The translations under genes were made by a program, and so were the position numbers. Positions 49,154-57,927 of a stretch of DNA of 64,000 nucleotides are shown in pieces; within the stretch, counting starts at the first letter, position 1, and every line of letters begins with the position of its first letter. The notes under the pieces were generated by a model. The model did not search any database, had not been told where the DNA came from, and was given only the letters and a program-made list of their open reading frames with translations. This DNA comes from Chloroflexota bacterium. Lineage in GTDB: Bacteria > Chloroflexota > Anaerolineae > CG2-30-64-16. Location: NCBI GenBank assembly GCA_026389845.1, contig JAPLHB010000114.1, positions 1 to 64,000 of the forward strand. The letters run 5' to 3'.

Positions 49154-49328
49154 GATCGAGGAATGGGTCAACACGTTTGAGTTGATTCACGATGTGCTGG
49201 ACAGTCTGGAAGGCTATGACGTCGCAATCCGCTACCCAGGCGAGATGGCGACAGTCGAGGATTCGCACGAGGCCATCACCGCGATGAAAGAAGTGCGGCG
49301 GTTTGTGCGAAACAGGCTGGGAATCTGA
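49137..49328 (+). pseudogene. truncated HEPN-domain remnant
   Basis: A 63-residue frame overlapping the MNT gene by 17 bases. It matches only the C-terminal half of a HEPN protein (FELIHDVLDSLEGYDVAIRYPG, then EDSHEAITAMKEVRRFVRNRL). The N-terminal helices with the RxxxxH and HxQQAxEK motifs are missing, apparently by an internal deletion that kept the start codon. It could be inactive or reduced to an MNT-binding fragment. Confidence 0.72.
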
Positions 49329-49364
49329 TCAAAAATCATTGTGTTTTTTGTCGGAGGCACACCC

Positions 49365-50708
49365 ATGCAATTTCCTGACCCTTCCCCATCCCTCTGGCTG
49401 GACATTTCCGGCTCCTACACCCCCGAGCCACCGCTCCAGGGTGACGTGAGCGTAGACGTCGCGATCATTGGTGGCGGGTTCGCCGGGCTGATGACCGCCT
49501 ATGAGCTTAAGCGCGCCGAGCCGTCGCTGCAAGTGGCCGTCCTGGAAGCCAAAGAGGCCGGCTACGGCGCCAGCGGCCGCAACGGTTCCTTCGGCATGAC
49601 CGTCGTCGGCCTGGGCTTCGGCGTGATGGCGATGCTGCGCGGCAAGCAGTTCGTTAAGGACGCTCACGCGTACATGGAACGCGCAGTGGATCGCATGGGC
49701 GAGCTGATCCAGGGCGAACAACTCGACTGCGACTATATCCGCCCCGGCTTCCTGCGCGCTGCCACCACCGACGGCTACATCCGGCGGTTGCAGCACGACA
49801 TCGCCCTGGTGCAATCGCTCGGCATCAAGGGCATTGACTGGATCGAGGCCGACGCGGTGCGGGCGCGGGTGAACTCGCCCCGTTATCTGGGCGCGATGTG
49901 GGAGCCGCGGCTGGCGCTGGTCAACCCGCTCAAGCTGGCGCGAGAAGAAAAGCGGCTGGCGTTGCGTGTCGGCGCGCAGGTCTTCGAGAACACGCCGGTC
50001 ACAGAGGTGCGCCGCATGGGCGCCGGTTTTTGGCTGATGACGCCCGGCGGCAAGGTCATCGCTAAGAAGGTCGTTTTTGCGACCAATGCTTACTCGCACC
50101 TCTTTGGGCAGGTGGGCCGCCGGCAGACCCCGGCCTTCACCTACATGATCGCCACCGAACCGCTCGCGGCGGAACGGTTGGCGCCCATCAGTTGGCAGGG
50201 GCGGGAGGGGATCGAGGACGCGCGCAACCTGATCCACTACTACCGCGTAACGCCGGATAATCGGCTGGTGATCGGCGGCGGGCCGGCGGTGGGGCTGACC
50301 TACGGCGGGGACTTGGACGGGGACGCGGACGAAGCCGGCTGGCGTCATCTGGAGGAGCACATCGGCTGGCTCTTTCCGTCGCTCAAGACCGCGCGGATCA
50401 CCCATCGCTGGGGCGGGCCGTTCTCGGTCACGATGGATCTCACGCCCGCGGTGGGCTACCTGGGCGACAAAGACGCGGTCTACTCCCTCGGTTGCATCGG
50501 CCACGGCGTTTCGATGAGCCATCTCAATGCCCAGACGATCCGCGACCTGCTGCTGGAACGCCAGACCGATCTGACCGAGTGCCCCTTCGTCAACCGCCGG
50601 GTGATCCCCTGGCCGCCGGAGCCGTTGCGCATGGCCGCGGCCGTGGGCATCCGGGCGTATCTACGGGCCGAGGATTGGGCCTACGAGCGGAAGCTGCCGA
50701 AGGGGTGA
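49365..50708 (+). CDS. FAD-dependent amine oxidoreductase (DAO family)
   Basis: A 447-residue protein from ATG 49365 with CGGAGG upstream. It has an N-terminal FAD-binding [31 protein letters not shown], and a C-terminal [24 protein letters not shown]. This pattern matches gamma-glutamylputrescine oxidase-like enzymes, which oxidise amines to aldehydes with H2O2. The substrate is inferred only by family. It is a single gene. Confidence 0.88.
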   Translation: MQFPDPSPSLWLDISGSYTPEPPLQGDVSVDVAIIGGGFAGLMTAYELKRAEPSLQVAVLEAKEAGYGASGRNGSFGMTVVGLGFGVMAMLRGKQFVKDAHAYMERAVDRMGELIQGEQLDCDYIRPGFLRAATTDGYIRRLQHDIALVQSLGIKGIDWIEADAVRARVNSPRYLGAMWEPRLALVNPLKLAREEKRLALRVGAQVFENTPVTEVRRMGAGFWLMTPGGKVIAKKVVFATNAYSHLFGQVGRRQTPAFTYMIATEPLAAERLAPISWQGREGIEDARNLIHYYRVTPDNRLVIGGGPAVGLTYGGDLDGDADEAGWRHLEEHIGWLFPSLKTARITHRWGGPFSVTMDLTPAVGYLGDKDAVYSLGCIGHGVSMSHLNAQTIRDLLLERQTDLTECPFVNRRVIPWPPEPLRMAAAVGIRAYLRAEDWAYERKLPKG

Positions 50709-50800
50709 GGGGGGAGATTGCGGATTGCGGATTGCGGATTGCGGATTGCCGGTTGCAGATTGCGGATTGCTGGTTGTTTCCAAACCAAAATGCAGCCATA
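50709..50800. repeat. GCGGATT tandem spacer repeat
   Basis: Degenerate 9-bp units (GATTGCGGA) repeated about seven times. No gene was seen. Confidence 0.75.
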
Positions 50801-50806
50801 GATACA

Positions 50807-50842
50807 AAGCTCCCCGGTCTCTCGCGAGAGACCGGGGAGCTT
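50807..50842. terminator. bidirectional terminator between convergent genes
   Basis: A 36-bp perfect palindrome, AAGCTCCCCGGTCTCTCG joined to its complement. It lies between the amine oxidase (plus) and cytochrome (minus) genes and can stop transcription from both sides. Confidence 0.85.
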
Positions 50843-50862
50843 ATCTAACCGGAGGCTGTGTG

Positions 50863-52530
50863 CTACTGTACCGTTGACTTGTGGCAGGTGGTGCAGATCT
50901 CGATCGTGAAGCTGGCGTGATTGGCCGGCGCAGGTTTCATGCCGTCCTTGCCGTGGCAGGTGGCGCAGTTCTTGAACAGGTCGCTGGTGACGCTGTGGTT
51001 GACCGCTGGCGCTGCGGCGGCCGGCTGACCGGCTGCGCCGGGTGTCGCGCCCGCGGCCGGCGTGGTGGCCGCAGACTGCTTGTGGCAGGTGGTGCAGGTT
51101 TCAGCCGTGTAGCTGGCGTGATTGGCCGGCGCCGGCTTCAGCTTGCCCTGCCCGTGGCAGACCGTGCAATCCTTGTATGTCGCGCTCGTCAGGTCGTGAT
51201 TGGCCGGAATCGCCTTCGGCTCGCCGGCGGCCGGTTGACTGGCTGCGCCGGGTGTCGCACCCGCGGCCGGCGTTGCCGTCGGCGGAGCAAGCTTGTGGCA
51301 GATCGTGCAGCTCTCGTTGGTGAAGGCGGCATGGCTGGCTGGGCTGGGTTTCAGCTTGCCCTGGCCGTGGCAGGTCAGGCAGTCCTTGTAGGTTGCCTCG
51401 GTGATGCTGTGTGGGATTGCCGCGGCGCCACCCAGACCGGCTTGCCCGGTGGTCTGCACCGCGCCGGCGCCCGGCGCAGGCTGATGGCAGACCAGACATG
51501 ATTCGACCGGGCGGTCGGCATGATCGGCCGGCGCAGGTTTGACGCCCTTCGGATTGTGGCAGGTATCGCATTTTTCCATGCCTGCCACCGCGTGCTTGAT
51601 CGCCACCCCGATCACCGCGTTGTTGATCCCGCCGACCGGCGTGGGTACCGGCGTCGGGGTGAACGGCGCAAAGGATGGCACCTGCGTCACGGGCGACGGC
51701 AGCGTGGCGATGGCCGTCTTCTCGAAGGTGGCAAACCAGACGATGAAGGCGACGCCGACGATCGTGGCGATCAGCGCCACCGGGATGAAGATCCGCTCGC
51801 GCTTGCGCCGTACCGGCTCCGGCGGCAACGGCCGGACGTCGCCACGTTGCAGCCGCTCCAACTCTTCGCCGTGCTCCTCCGTCATCTGGTGCGCGGTCAG
51901 CTTGCCGGTGAAGATGCTCTTGTTGAAAGTCTTGAGGTGGACGCTATAGAAATGCCACACCAGAATCGCCAGGACGGCCAGGACCGCCTCGGCGCCGTGC
52001 GCGGCCTTGGCGGCCGGGATGATCTCGCCGGGCAGTAATTTGGTCGTGGAGATGGGATTCCAGAGCATAAAGCCGGTGATCGCCATCACCACCGAACCCC
52101 ACATCATCGCCCAGTACTCCGCCTTCTCCTCGAAACTATAGCGCGGCAGCTTGGGGCGAGACTTCGCCAGGCCCAGGTTGTAGCGCAGAACATCAACCAC
52201 ATCGGTGAGGTCGCGCAGACCGGGCAACATGGTCATCTCGGTGTGACGCACGAAGATCATGTAACTGATGACCACCGCGTGGTAGACGATCTCCAGCATG
52301 AAGATGAACGCGGCGATGTGGTGGATGCTCCGGATGTTCTCGATGCCGCCCACCAGCGCGATCGCGGCCTCGGCAATCGCGCTGCCGGCGTATTTCTGCG
52401 GCAGGCCCGTCAGTGCGAGCGTGCTGAACGAGCCGATGAGCAGGATGTGCTCCAGGCGCTGCGCCAGTTGGAAGCGGATGTAGGAGTGCGGTGCGTGTGA
52501 GCTCGTTGCCTGTGTAGTCATAGGATTCAA
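50863..52530 (-). CDS. cytochrome b/octahaem cytochrome c fusion, membrane quinol-oxidising type
   Basis: A 555-residue protein. The N-terminal 240 residues form a four-helix cytochrome b561/FdnI-like domain with haem-binding His candidates (RLEHILLIGSF, RSIHHIAAFIF, HAVVISYM, LVWHFYSVHL). A further membrane segment follows (FIPVALIATIVGVAFIVWFA), then an exported region with eight CxxCH haem c sites (CDTCH, CLVCH, CLTCH, CTICH, CTVCH, CTTCH, CATCH, CTTCH) separated by Pro/Ala linkers. The last three pairs are internal repeats. The architecture recalls CbcL-like proteins that take electrons from menaquinol to outside acceptors. It overlaps the upstream nonahaem gene by four bases. Confidence 0.9.
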   Translation of the reverse strand: MNPMTTQATSSHAPHSYIRFQLAQRLEHILLIGSFSTLALTGLPQKYAGSAIAEAAIALVGGIENIRSIHHIAAFIFMLEIVYHAVVISYMIFVRHTEMTMLPGLRDLTDVVDVLRYNLGLAKSRPKLPRYSFEEKAEYWAMMWGSVVMAITGFMLWNPISTTKLLPGEIIPAAKAAHGAEAVLAVLAILVWHFYSVHLKTFNKSIFTGKLTAHQMTEEHGEELERLQRGDVRPLPPEPVRRKRERIFIPVALIATIVGVAFIVWFATFEKTAIATLPSPVTQVPSFAPFTPTPVPTPVGGINNAVIGVAIKHAVAGMEKCDTCHNPKGVKPAPADHADRPVESCLVCHQPAPGAGAVQTTGQAGLGGAAAIPHSITEATYKDCLTCHGQGKLKPSPASHAAFTNESCTICHKLAPPTATPAAGATPGAASQPAAGEPKAIPANHDLTSATYKDCTVCHGQGKLKPAPANHASYTAETCTTCHKQSAATTPAAGATPGAAGQPAAAAPAVNHSVTSDLFKNCATCHGKDGMKPAPANHASFTIEICTTCHKSTVQ

Positions 52531-53627
52531 GCCCCCTTCCGCTGGAAACGATTCACGATCCGGCGTACCGCATCCAGCAGGACGAACAGCAACATGCCGC
52601 CGATCACCGCGGGAATCAAGATGCGATAGAAAAGGCCGATGTAGTACACCAGCGCGTGGCGCTGCGCGCTCGGCTGGAAGTGTCCCACCCAGCTATCGGG
52701 GAAGTTCGCGGTGGCGTCGGGATGGCAGCGCCGGCAGGTGGTCAGCAAGTTCTCCTTGACCACGGTCGCGTTGGCATCGGTGACTGTCTTGATGTCATGG
52801 GTGCCGTGGCAGTCGGTGCAGACCGCCTTGTTGGTCGGCTGATCGGGATGCTGCTTCTCGAACAGCTTGACCGTCGTCCCGTGGAAATCGGCCACGTAGG
52901 TATTGAAGACGTCGGTCGAGATGCTGTACTTCTTCATCAGCGCCGCATCCGCATGACACTTGCCGCAGATGTCCGGCGATTTGAGCCGGAAGGCCGCGGT
53001 GGTCGGGTCATCTTGGCGGTGCGTGCCGTGGCAGTCGGTGCAGACGGGCACGTCGGGGTTGCTCGTGGCAGCCAGAGCCTTGCCGTGCACGCTGCCCGCG
53101 TATTGCTCGTAAACCTGGCTGTGGCACTTCTGGCAGGTGGCGGAGATCTTCTGGCGCGGCTGGTTGGGCTTGCTGATGTCGTGCGCGCCGTGGCAATCGG
53201 TGCAGATGGCTGCCTGTCGGTTGCCGGCCGCCAGCGCGTGCGCATGATTGCTATCCAGCGTATCCTTGTACTGCTTGTCGTGACAGGTCTGGCATTGGGT
53301 ATAGCGTTCCAACTGGAAGCTGCGCCGGTCACCCGCGGTGACTTTCGGATGTGGATAACCGGAGATGTTGATATGGCAGGAAACACAGGTCAAGCCCGCA
53401 GCACCATGCACCGAGCCGTTGTAGACTTGTGGACTGACCATCAAGGGCAGCACTTCACCACTGGCAAGCTGAATGTTCAGGCCAGCATTATTGTGACAGC
53501 CGAGACAAGTCGCGTTGTCCTCCTGGGCCGCGCTGGCAGCGCCCACAAGGAGGATCAGCAGGAGCAAAGCCAGTGTGGCAGCAATCAACAAGGATCGTTG
53601 CCGCCTGCCAGGGCTAGGAAGGACCAT
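52527..53627 (-). CDS. membrane-anchored nonahaem cytochrome c
   Basis: A 366-residue protein with a signal/anchor (LLIAATLALLLLILLVGAASA), nine CxxCH haem sites (CLGCH, CVSCH, CQTCH, CTDCH, CQKCH, CTDCH, CGKCH, CTDCH, CRRCH), and a C-terminal membrane helix (FYRILIPAVIGGMLLFVLLD). It is exported and probably hands electrons to or from the coupled cytochrome b/c protein. GGGAGG precedes ATG 53627. Transcription starts from the class II activator-type promoter at 53699-53740. Confidence 0.93.
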   Translation of the reverse strand: MVLPSPGRRQRSLLIAATLALLLLILLVGAASAAQEDNATCLGCHNNAGLNIQLASGEVLPLMVSPQVYNGSVHGAAGLTCVSCHINISGYPHPKVTAGDRRSFQLERYTQCQTCHDKQYKDTLDSNHAHALAAGNRQAAICTDCHGAHDISKPNQPRQKISATCQKCHSQVYEQYAGSVHGKALAATSNPDVPVCTDCHGTHRQDDPTTAAFRLKSPDICGKCHADAALMKKYSISTDVFNTYVADFHGTTVKLFEKQHPDQPTNKAVCTDCHGTHDIKTVTDANATVVKENLLTTCRRCHPDATANFPDSWVGHFQPSAQRHALVYYIGLFYRILIPAVIGGMLLFVLLDAVRRIVNRFQRKGA

Positions 53628-53698
53628 GAGGCTAGCCTCCCGATAGAATTGAGGTTGCGGCGCGCGTGGTTCACTGCGCCGAAAGTGACATATGTCGC

Positions 53699-53740
53699 AT
53701 TATAGCAAAGTGGGCCGTCGTGCTATATGACACGCGTCAT
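53699..53740 (-). promoter_or_regulatory. cytochrome operon promoter with CRP/FNR-like site at -41.5
   Basis: Minus strand -10 TATAAT (53704-53699) and no good -35. The palindrome ATGAC-N4-GTCAT (53740-53727) ends 22 bases upstream, giving a centre at -41.5, the class II activator position. A second half-matching palindrome TGACATATGTCG (53686-53697) overlaps the start site. Confidence 0.85.
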
Positions 53741-53798
53741 GGTGGAGGGCTGTGATAGATTAGCAGAACTTATCACAATGCTTTCGGCGAACAAACAG

Positions 53799-54164
53799 TC
53801 ACCCCTTTTTTTTGCTCGTGCAGATTCTTATCACCAGCAGAATCGCAACCGTGAAGATCAACAGAGCACTGAACGCCAACCAGAGCCGGTTTTTGTCGGC
53901 ACATCGGAGAAAGACGGGCGGATGGCGTTGGTTGCGCAGGGCGGCAGTCGCCCGAAGCCGCTCAGTCATCGCCACGCGCTCGATCACTACCCCGGCTGCG
54001 CTTGATTGCGGCGCCTTCGCCGGTGGGAGATTCTGACGACCTCCAGGCCAGACGGCCTGGCCGCCGATGGTGACGAACGGTCTGGTATCCACCGGGCCGA
54101 TGGTGGGTTGCGTGGGGGCGACGGTGAGGGGGACGACGCGAAAGGCGGGATCGGTGCTGCTCAT
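53799..54164 (-). CDS. small protein with C-terminal membrane anchor, co-regulated with the cytochromes
   Basis: A 121-residue protein from ATG 54164 (GGAG upstream). The N-terminal 90 residues are Pro/Thr/Val-rich (VPLTVAPTQPTIGPVDTRP, GGQAVWPGGRQ) and probably disordered. A single C-terminal helix LWLAFSALLIFTVAILLVIRI with TSKKKG follows. No family was recognised. Its promoter has the same activator site and spacing as the cytochrome operon, suggesting a role with it. Confidence 0.65.
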   Translation of the reverse strand: MSSTDPAFRVVPLTVAPTQPTIGPVDTRPFVTIGGQAVWPGGRQNLPPAKAPQSSAAGVVIERVAMTERLRATAALRNQRHPPVFLRCADKNRLWLAFSALLIFTVAILLVIRICTSKKKG

Positions 54165-54188
54165 GCCGACTTCTCCAGATAGCAAGAA

Positions 54189-54212
54189 GGGGGATGGCTT
54201 GCGCCATCCCCC
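54189..54212 (-). promoter_or_regulatory. leader hairpin before the small membrane protein gene
   Basis: GGGGGATGGC-TTGC-GCCATCCCCC, a perfect 10-bp stem in the 5' leader between promoter and start codon. It could be an attenuator, an RNA-stability element, or a repeat copy. Confidence 0.5.
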
Positions 54213-54304
54213 GGTTCGGTAAAGCGGGCGCACCGTGAGCGGAGATTGTTGAAAGGGAACCGCGTGCGATGCAACGACGATGATGCGCCCAAGCTTCGGC
54301 GGTT

Positions 54305-54346
54305 AGTGTAACCGGATTGTGCGTGCAAGTACATGACCCGCGTCAT
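54305..54346 (-). promoter_or_regulatory. second CRP/FNR-like class II promoter
   Basis: Minus strand -10 TACACT (54310-54305). The palindrome ATGAC-N4-GTCAT (54346-54333) lies 22 bases upstream, again a centre at -41.5. It is the same operator and geometry as the cytochrome operon promoter. Confidence 0.85.
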
Positions 54347-54447
54347 GTTGTGAGAAAGGACGGACGACGAATGACGGACGACGAACACCTTTGCTGCAAC
54401 AACCGGCGGTCGTTGGTCGTCCGTCAACCGTTGGCGGTCGAAGCAGC

Positions 54448-57237
54448 TCACCCCAAATCCGTCAGCCTAGCGTGCAGCTTTTCGGCGCGGGCTGCCAACT
54501 CGGCCAGCTTGTCGCGCTCGCGCTGCACTACGACCGCCGGGGCGCGTTGGGCGAAGGAACCGCTCAACAAGCCCTGACTGCGGCTGATCTGCGCTTCGGC
54601 TTCGGCCACCTCTTTGCCCAGCCGGGCGCGCTCCGCGGCCAGATCAATCAGGCCGGAGAGGGGTAAGTAGGCGGTGACGCTGCCCGCCACCAGGGTGAGC
54701 GCCTGCGCGGGCGCGGGCAGTTCCGCAGCCAGGATCAACTGCGCGGGATCGAGGCGCGCCAGCGTGCACAGCGTCTCGGCCTGATCTTGCAACAGCGCCA
54801 GCCTGTCTCCTGCGGCGATGAACGCCGGGATGCGCTTGGCCGGCTCCACGTTGTACTCGGAACGAGTGTTTCGGATGCCACGCACCAGGTCCATGAGAAG
54901 GCCCATGTCGGCCTCGGCGGCCAGGTCGCGGGCAACGCGTAGACCATCGAGGTCTCCCGAGACCGCGGAAGTCTCTTGCGGCCATGGGGCCACGATCAAG
55001 CCCGCCGGCCACGTCGCATCGCCGGCCGCCTGCTTCAGATAGCCCCACGTTTCCTCGGTCACGAACGGGATAAACGGGTGCAGCAGCCGCAGCGACTCAT
55101 CCAGCACCTTCATCAGGGTCGCGCGCGTCGCCGCTTTCGCCGCATCGTCCCCGCGATACAGAACGATTTTGCTGATCTCCAAATACCAGTCGCAGAACTC
55201 GTTCCAGAAGAACTCATACACCTGCCGCCCCGCCTCGCCATACTGGAAACCGTCCATTAGCCGCGTCGCATCGCTGATGGTGGCAGAGAGGCGGCTAAGG
55301 ATCCAGCGGTCGGGTAGGGCGTACTGCGTATTGCGTAGTGCGTGTTGCGTGTCGTTCGTCGTTCGTCGTCCGTCGTCGGTCAATTGGGACAACACAAACC
55401 GCACCGCATTCCAGATTTTGTTCGTGAAGTTTCGGTTGCCCTCCACGCGTTGGAGGCTCAGGTTCATATCGGTGCCGGCGGTCGTGCCGGTGAGCAGGGT
55501 GAAGCGCAGGGCATCGGCGCCCATCGGCTGGAGGCCGTCCGGGTACTGTGCTCTGACATAGTCGCCTAGCTCCTCCGGCTGCGCGCCGTCGAGCACCGCG
55601 ATGGGGTCGAGCACGTTGCCTGTAGTCTTGGACATCTTGCGGCCCTGGTCATCTCTGACGAGGCCGTGCAAGTAGATAGTCTCGAAAGGTACGTCGTTCG
55701 TGAAGACTAGGCCCTGCATGATCATGCGCGCCACCCAGAAAAACAAGATATCGTAGGCGGTCTCCATCACCGTCGTCGGGTAGAACCGGCGCAGATCGGC
55801 CGTGTCGTCGGGCCAACCGAGCGTGGAGAAGGGCCACAGCCCGGAGCTGAACCACGTGTCGAGCACGTCGTCATCCTGGGTGATCTTCAACGAGCCGCAG
55901 TGCTCGCAACGGGTGGGGTCTTCCTGCGCCACGGTCATGCCCTTGCAGTCGGCGCAGTGCCAGGCGGGGATGCGATGCCCCCACCAGAGCTGCCGGCTGA
56001 TGCACCAGTCGCGGATGTTTTCCAGCCAGTTGTAGTACACCTTGGTGAAGCGTTCCGGGATGATTTTGATGCGGCCCGATCGCACCGCTTCGAGGCCCAT
56101 GAGCGCCATCGGCTTCATCTTCACGAACCATTGCGTGCTCAGCATCGGTTCCACGATCTCGCCGCCGCGCTGCGAGCGGGGCACCTGCGTCCGGTACGGC
56201 TCGGTCTTGATGGTCAGTCCCGCGGCCGCCATGTCGGCCCAGAGCTTCTTGCGGCACGCGAAGCGATCCATGCCCGCATACGGGCCGCCGTTCGTGCTCA
56301 CCTTCGCGTCCTTGTCCAGCATGCTGACGATCGGCAGCCCGTGCCGCTGCCCGATGATGAAGTCGTTCGGATCGTGGCCGGGGGTGATCTTGAGCGCGCC
56401 GGTGCCGAACGCGATGTCCACGTAAGTGTCGTGGATCACCGGGATGGGGCGCTTGAGCATCGGCACCAGGCAGGTCGCGCCGATCAGGTGGCGGTAGCGT
56501 TCGTCGTCGGGATGCACGGCCACGGCCGTATCGCCCAGGATCGTCTCGGGCCGCGTGGTCGCCACCGGGATGTAGCCTTTGCCAGGGCCATCCTCCAGGT
56601 CAGCGCCGGCGATCGGGTACTTGAAGTAGTAGAGCGTCGCGTTTTCCTCGCTGTACTCCACTTCCAGGTCGCTGACTGCGGTTTGCAGGCCGGGCGACCA
56701 GTTGATCAGGTACTCGCCACGATAGATCAGCCCCATGCGGTAGAGGCGCACGAACGCCTCGCGCACCGCGCGGCTGAGGCCATCGTCCAGGGTGAAACGC
56801 ATCCGCTCCCAGTCGCACGACGCGCCCAGGCGGCGAAGCTGGCGCACGATGTGGTCGCCGTACTTCTCCTTCCAGGCCCAGGTGCGACGCAGGAACTCCT
56901 CGCGGCCGATGTCCTGGCGGCGGATGCCTTCCTTGGCGAGCATTTTTTCCACCTGGAGCTGCGTGGCGATGCCCGCGTGGTCGTAGCCGGGCACCCAGAG
57001 CGCCGCGTAGCCGCGCATCCGCTTGTAGCGAATCATCAAGTCTTCCAGCGAGACAAACATGGCATGGCCCAGGTGCAGCTCGCCGGTGATGTTGGGCGGG
57101 GGAATGCTGATCACGAACGGCTCAGCGTCGGCCGGCGCGATCTCCGGCTTGAAGAAGCCGGAACGCTCCCACCAGTCGTAAATCCGCCGCTCCGAGGCAG
57201 CCGGATCGTAGGTTTTGGGCATGTCGAAGGCAGGCAT
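54448..57237 (-). CDS. valS: valyl-tRNA synthetase
   Basis: A 929-residue class I synthetase from ATG 57237 (GGAGGAG upstream). It has PPPNITGELHLGHAMF (HIGH motif), the editing domain with TRPETILGDTAVAVHP, KMSKTTGNVLDP (KMSKS motif) and a C-terminal coiled coil (LAAERARLGKEVAEAEAQI). Residues about 620-641 (DDGRRTTNDTQHALRNTQYA) are translated from the genome's spacer repeat, inserted in frame just before DRWILSRL. The gene lies downstream of a T-box leader, with a VapBC-type pair between. Confidence 0.95.
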   Translation of the reverse strand: MPAFDMPKTYDPAASERRIYDWWERSGFFKPEIAPADAEPFVISIPPPNITGELHLGHAMFVSLEDLMIRYKRMRGYAALWVPGYDHAGIATQLQVEKMLAKEGIRRQDIGREEFLRRTWAWKEKYGDHIVRQLRRLGASCDWERMRFTLDDGLSRAVREAFVRLYRMGLIYRGEYLINWSPGLQTAVSDLEVEYSEENATLYYFKYPIAGADLEDGPGKGYIPVATTRPETILGDTAVAVHPDDERYRHLIGATCLVPMLKRPIPVIHDTYVDIAFGTGALKITPGHDPNDFIIGQRHGLPIVSMLDKDAKVSTNGGPYAGMDRFACRKKLWADMAAAGLTIKTEPYRTQVPRSQRGGEIVEPMLSTQWFVKMKPMALMGLEAVRSGRIKIIPERFTKVYYNWLENIRDWCISRQLWWGHRIPAWHCADCKGMTVAQEDPTRCEHCGSLKITQDDDVLDTWFSSGLWPFSTLGWPDDTADLRRFYPTTVMETAYDILFFWVARMIMQGLVFTNDVPFETIYLHGLVRDDQGRKMSKTTGNVLDPIAVLDGAQPEELGDYVRAQYPDGLQPMGADALRFTLLTGTTAGTDMNLSLQRVEGNRNFTNKIWNAVRFVLSQLTDDGRRTTNDTQHALRNTQYALPDRWILSRLSATISDATRLMDGFQYGEAGRQVYEFFWNEFCDWYLEISKIVLYRGDDAAKAATRATLMKVLDESLRLLHPFIPFVTEETWGYLKQAAGDATWPAGLIVAPWPQETSAVSGDLDGLRVARDLAAEADMGLLMDLVRGIRNTRSEYNVEPAKRIPAFIAAGDRLALLQDQAETLCTLARLDPAQLILAAELPAPAQALTLVAGSVTAYLPLSGLIDLAAERARLGKEVAEAEAQISRSQGLLSGSFAQRAPAVVVQRERDKLAELAARAEKLHARLTDLG
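55316..55380. repeat. spacer repeat inserted in frame in valS
   Basis: GTACTGCGTATTGCGTAGTG and CGTTCGTCGTTCGTCGTCCG-type degenerate units, identical in style to many intergenic spacers in the window, but here inside a conserved gene and read without a stop. Confidence 0.82.
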
Positions 57238-57462
57238 GGGATTATCTCCTCCCAGGATGTTGTATTGCGTGCTGCGTGTTGCGTAAAAACGAAAAACGCA
57301 AGACGAAAAAGCGCCGACTTGCCCCATGCAGGGCATCAGGCCGGCCGCAGGAGGGCAGGGGGCGAAGATTGTAGGATGACGGGAACGTCAACCGATGCGT
57401 CAACGACAGTTGACACGGGGACCACCCCCTTTCATCTCGCAGATTCGCCATTCGCTGATTCG

Positions 57463-57927
57463 CTACTCGCGTTCGTTCGGATTCTCGGCCACTAACCCCT
57501 CGCCCCGCGCGGCGGCGAGCAGAATTTCGTCGGCGCTGACGAAGATGGGCGCGGGAAGTCCCGACCACATCAGCCGATCGGCCAGAGCCAATGCCAAAGC
57601 CAGGTGCACGGCGTCATAAGCGCGCAACGGATAGCGCAGAGCCAGGCGATGGGCGCTCTGAAGGACCTCTGCCGATGCCGGCATGTGGTCAAGAATCTGT
57701 TGGGCTTCGAGAACGTAAAGCGCAGCGGACTTATTGCGCCTGCTCATGCCGATGCGTCCTTCGCGTTGAGCGCGGCTCAGCGCACAGACCACCTCGACAT
57801 CCACCAACTCCGCGCTGAACAGATTGGTCTCTCTCGTCCGTTCCCACAAAGCGGCAATCCATCGGCTGCCGCGTTCTCGGAGGTAGCGCTTGACAATAGC
57901 GCTGGCGTCAAGGTAATAAACGGTCAT
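57463..57927 (-). CDS. PIN-domain toxin, VapC-like
   Basis: A 154-residue PIN-domain RNase. Conserved acids are in YYLDASAIVKRYL (first Asp), ELVDVEVVCAL (Glu region), RAYDAVHLALALAL (Asp) and FVSADEILLAAA (Asp). It probably cleaves RNA and is neutralised by the upstream ribbon-helix-helix protein, with which it shares a one-base overlap. The pair lies between the T-box and valS. Confidence 0.88.
   Translation of the reverse strand: MTVYYLDASAIVKRYLRERGSRWIAALWERTRETNLFSAELVDVEVVCALSRAQREGRIGMSRRNKSAALYVLEAQQILDHMPASAEVLQSAHRLALRYPLRAYDAVHLALALALADRLMWSGLPAPIFVSADEILLAAARGEGLVAENPNERE

Noticed and set aside
49341-49365. GTG 49341 start for the amine oxidase
   Set aside because: No ribosome-binding site; CGGAGG precedes ATG 49365.
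50709-50800. Tandem GCGGATT repeats as an origin or CRISPR
   Set aside because: Units are short and degenerate, like many spacers in this window, with no DnaA boxes and no replication genes nearby.
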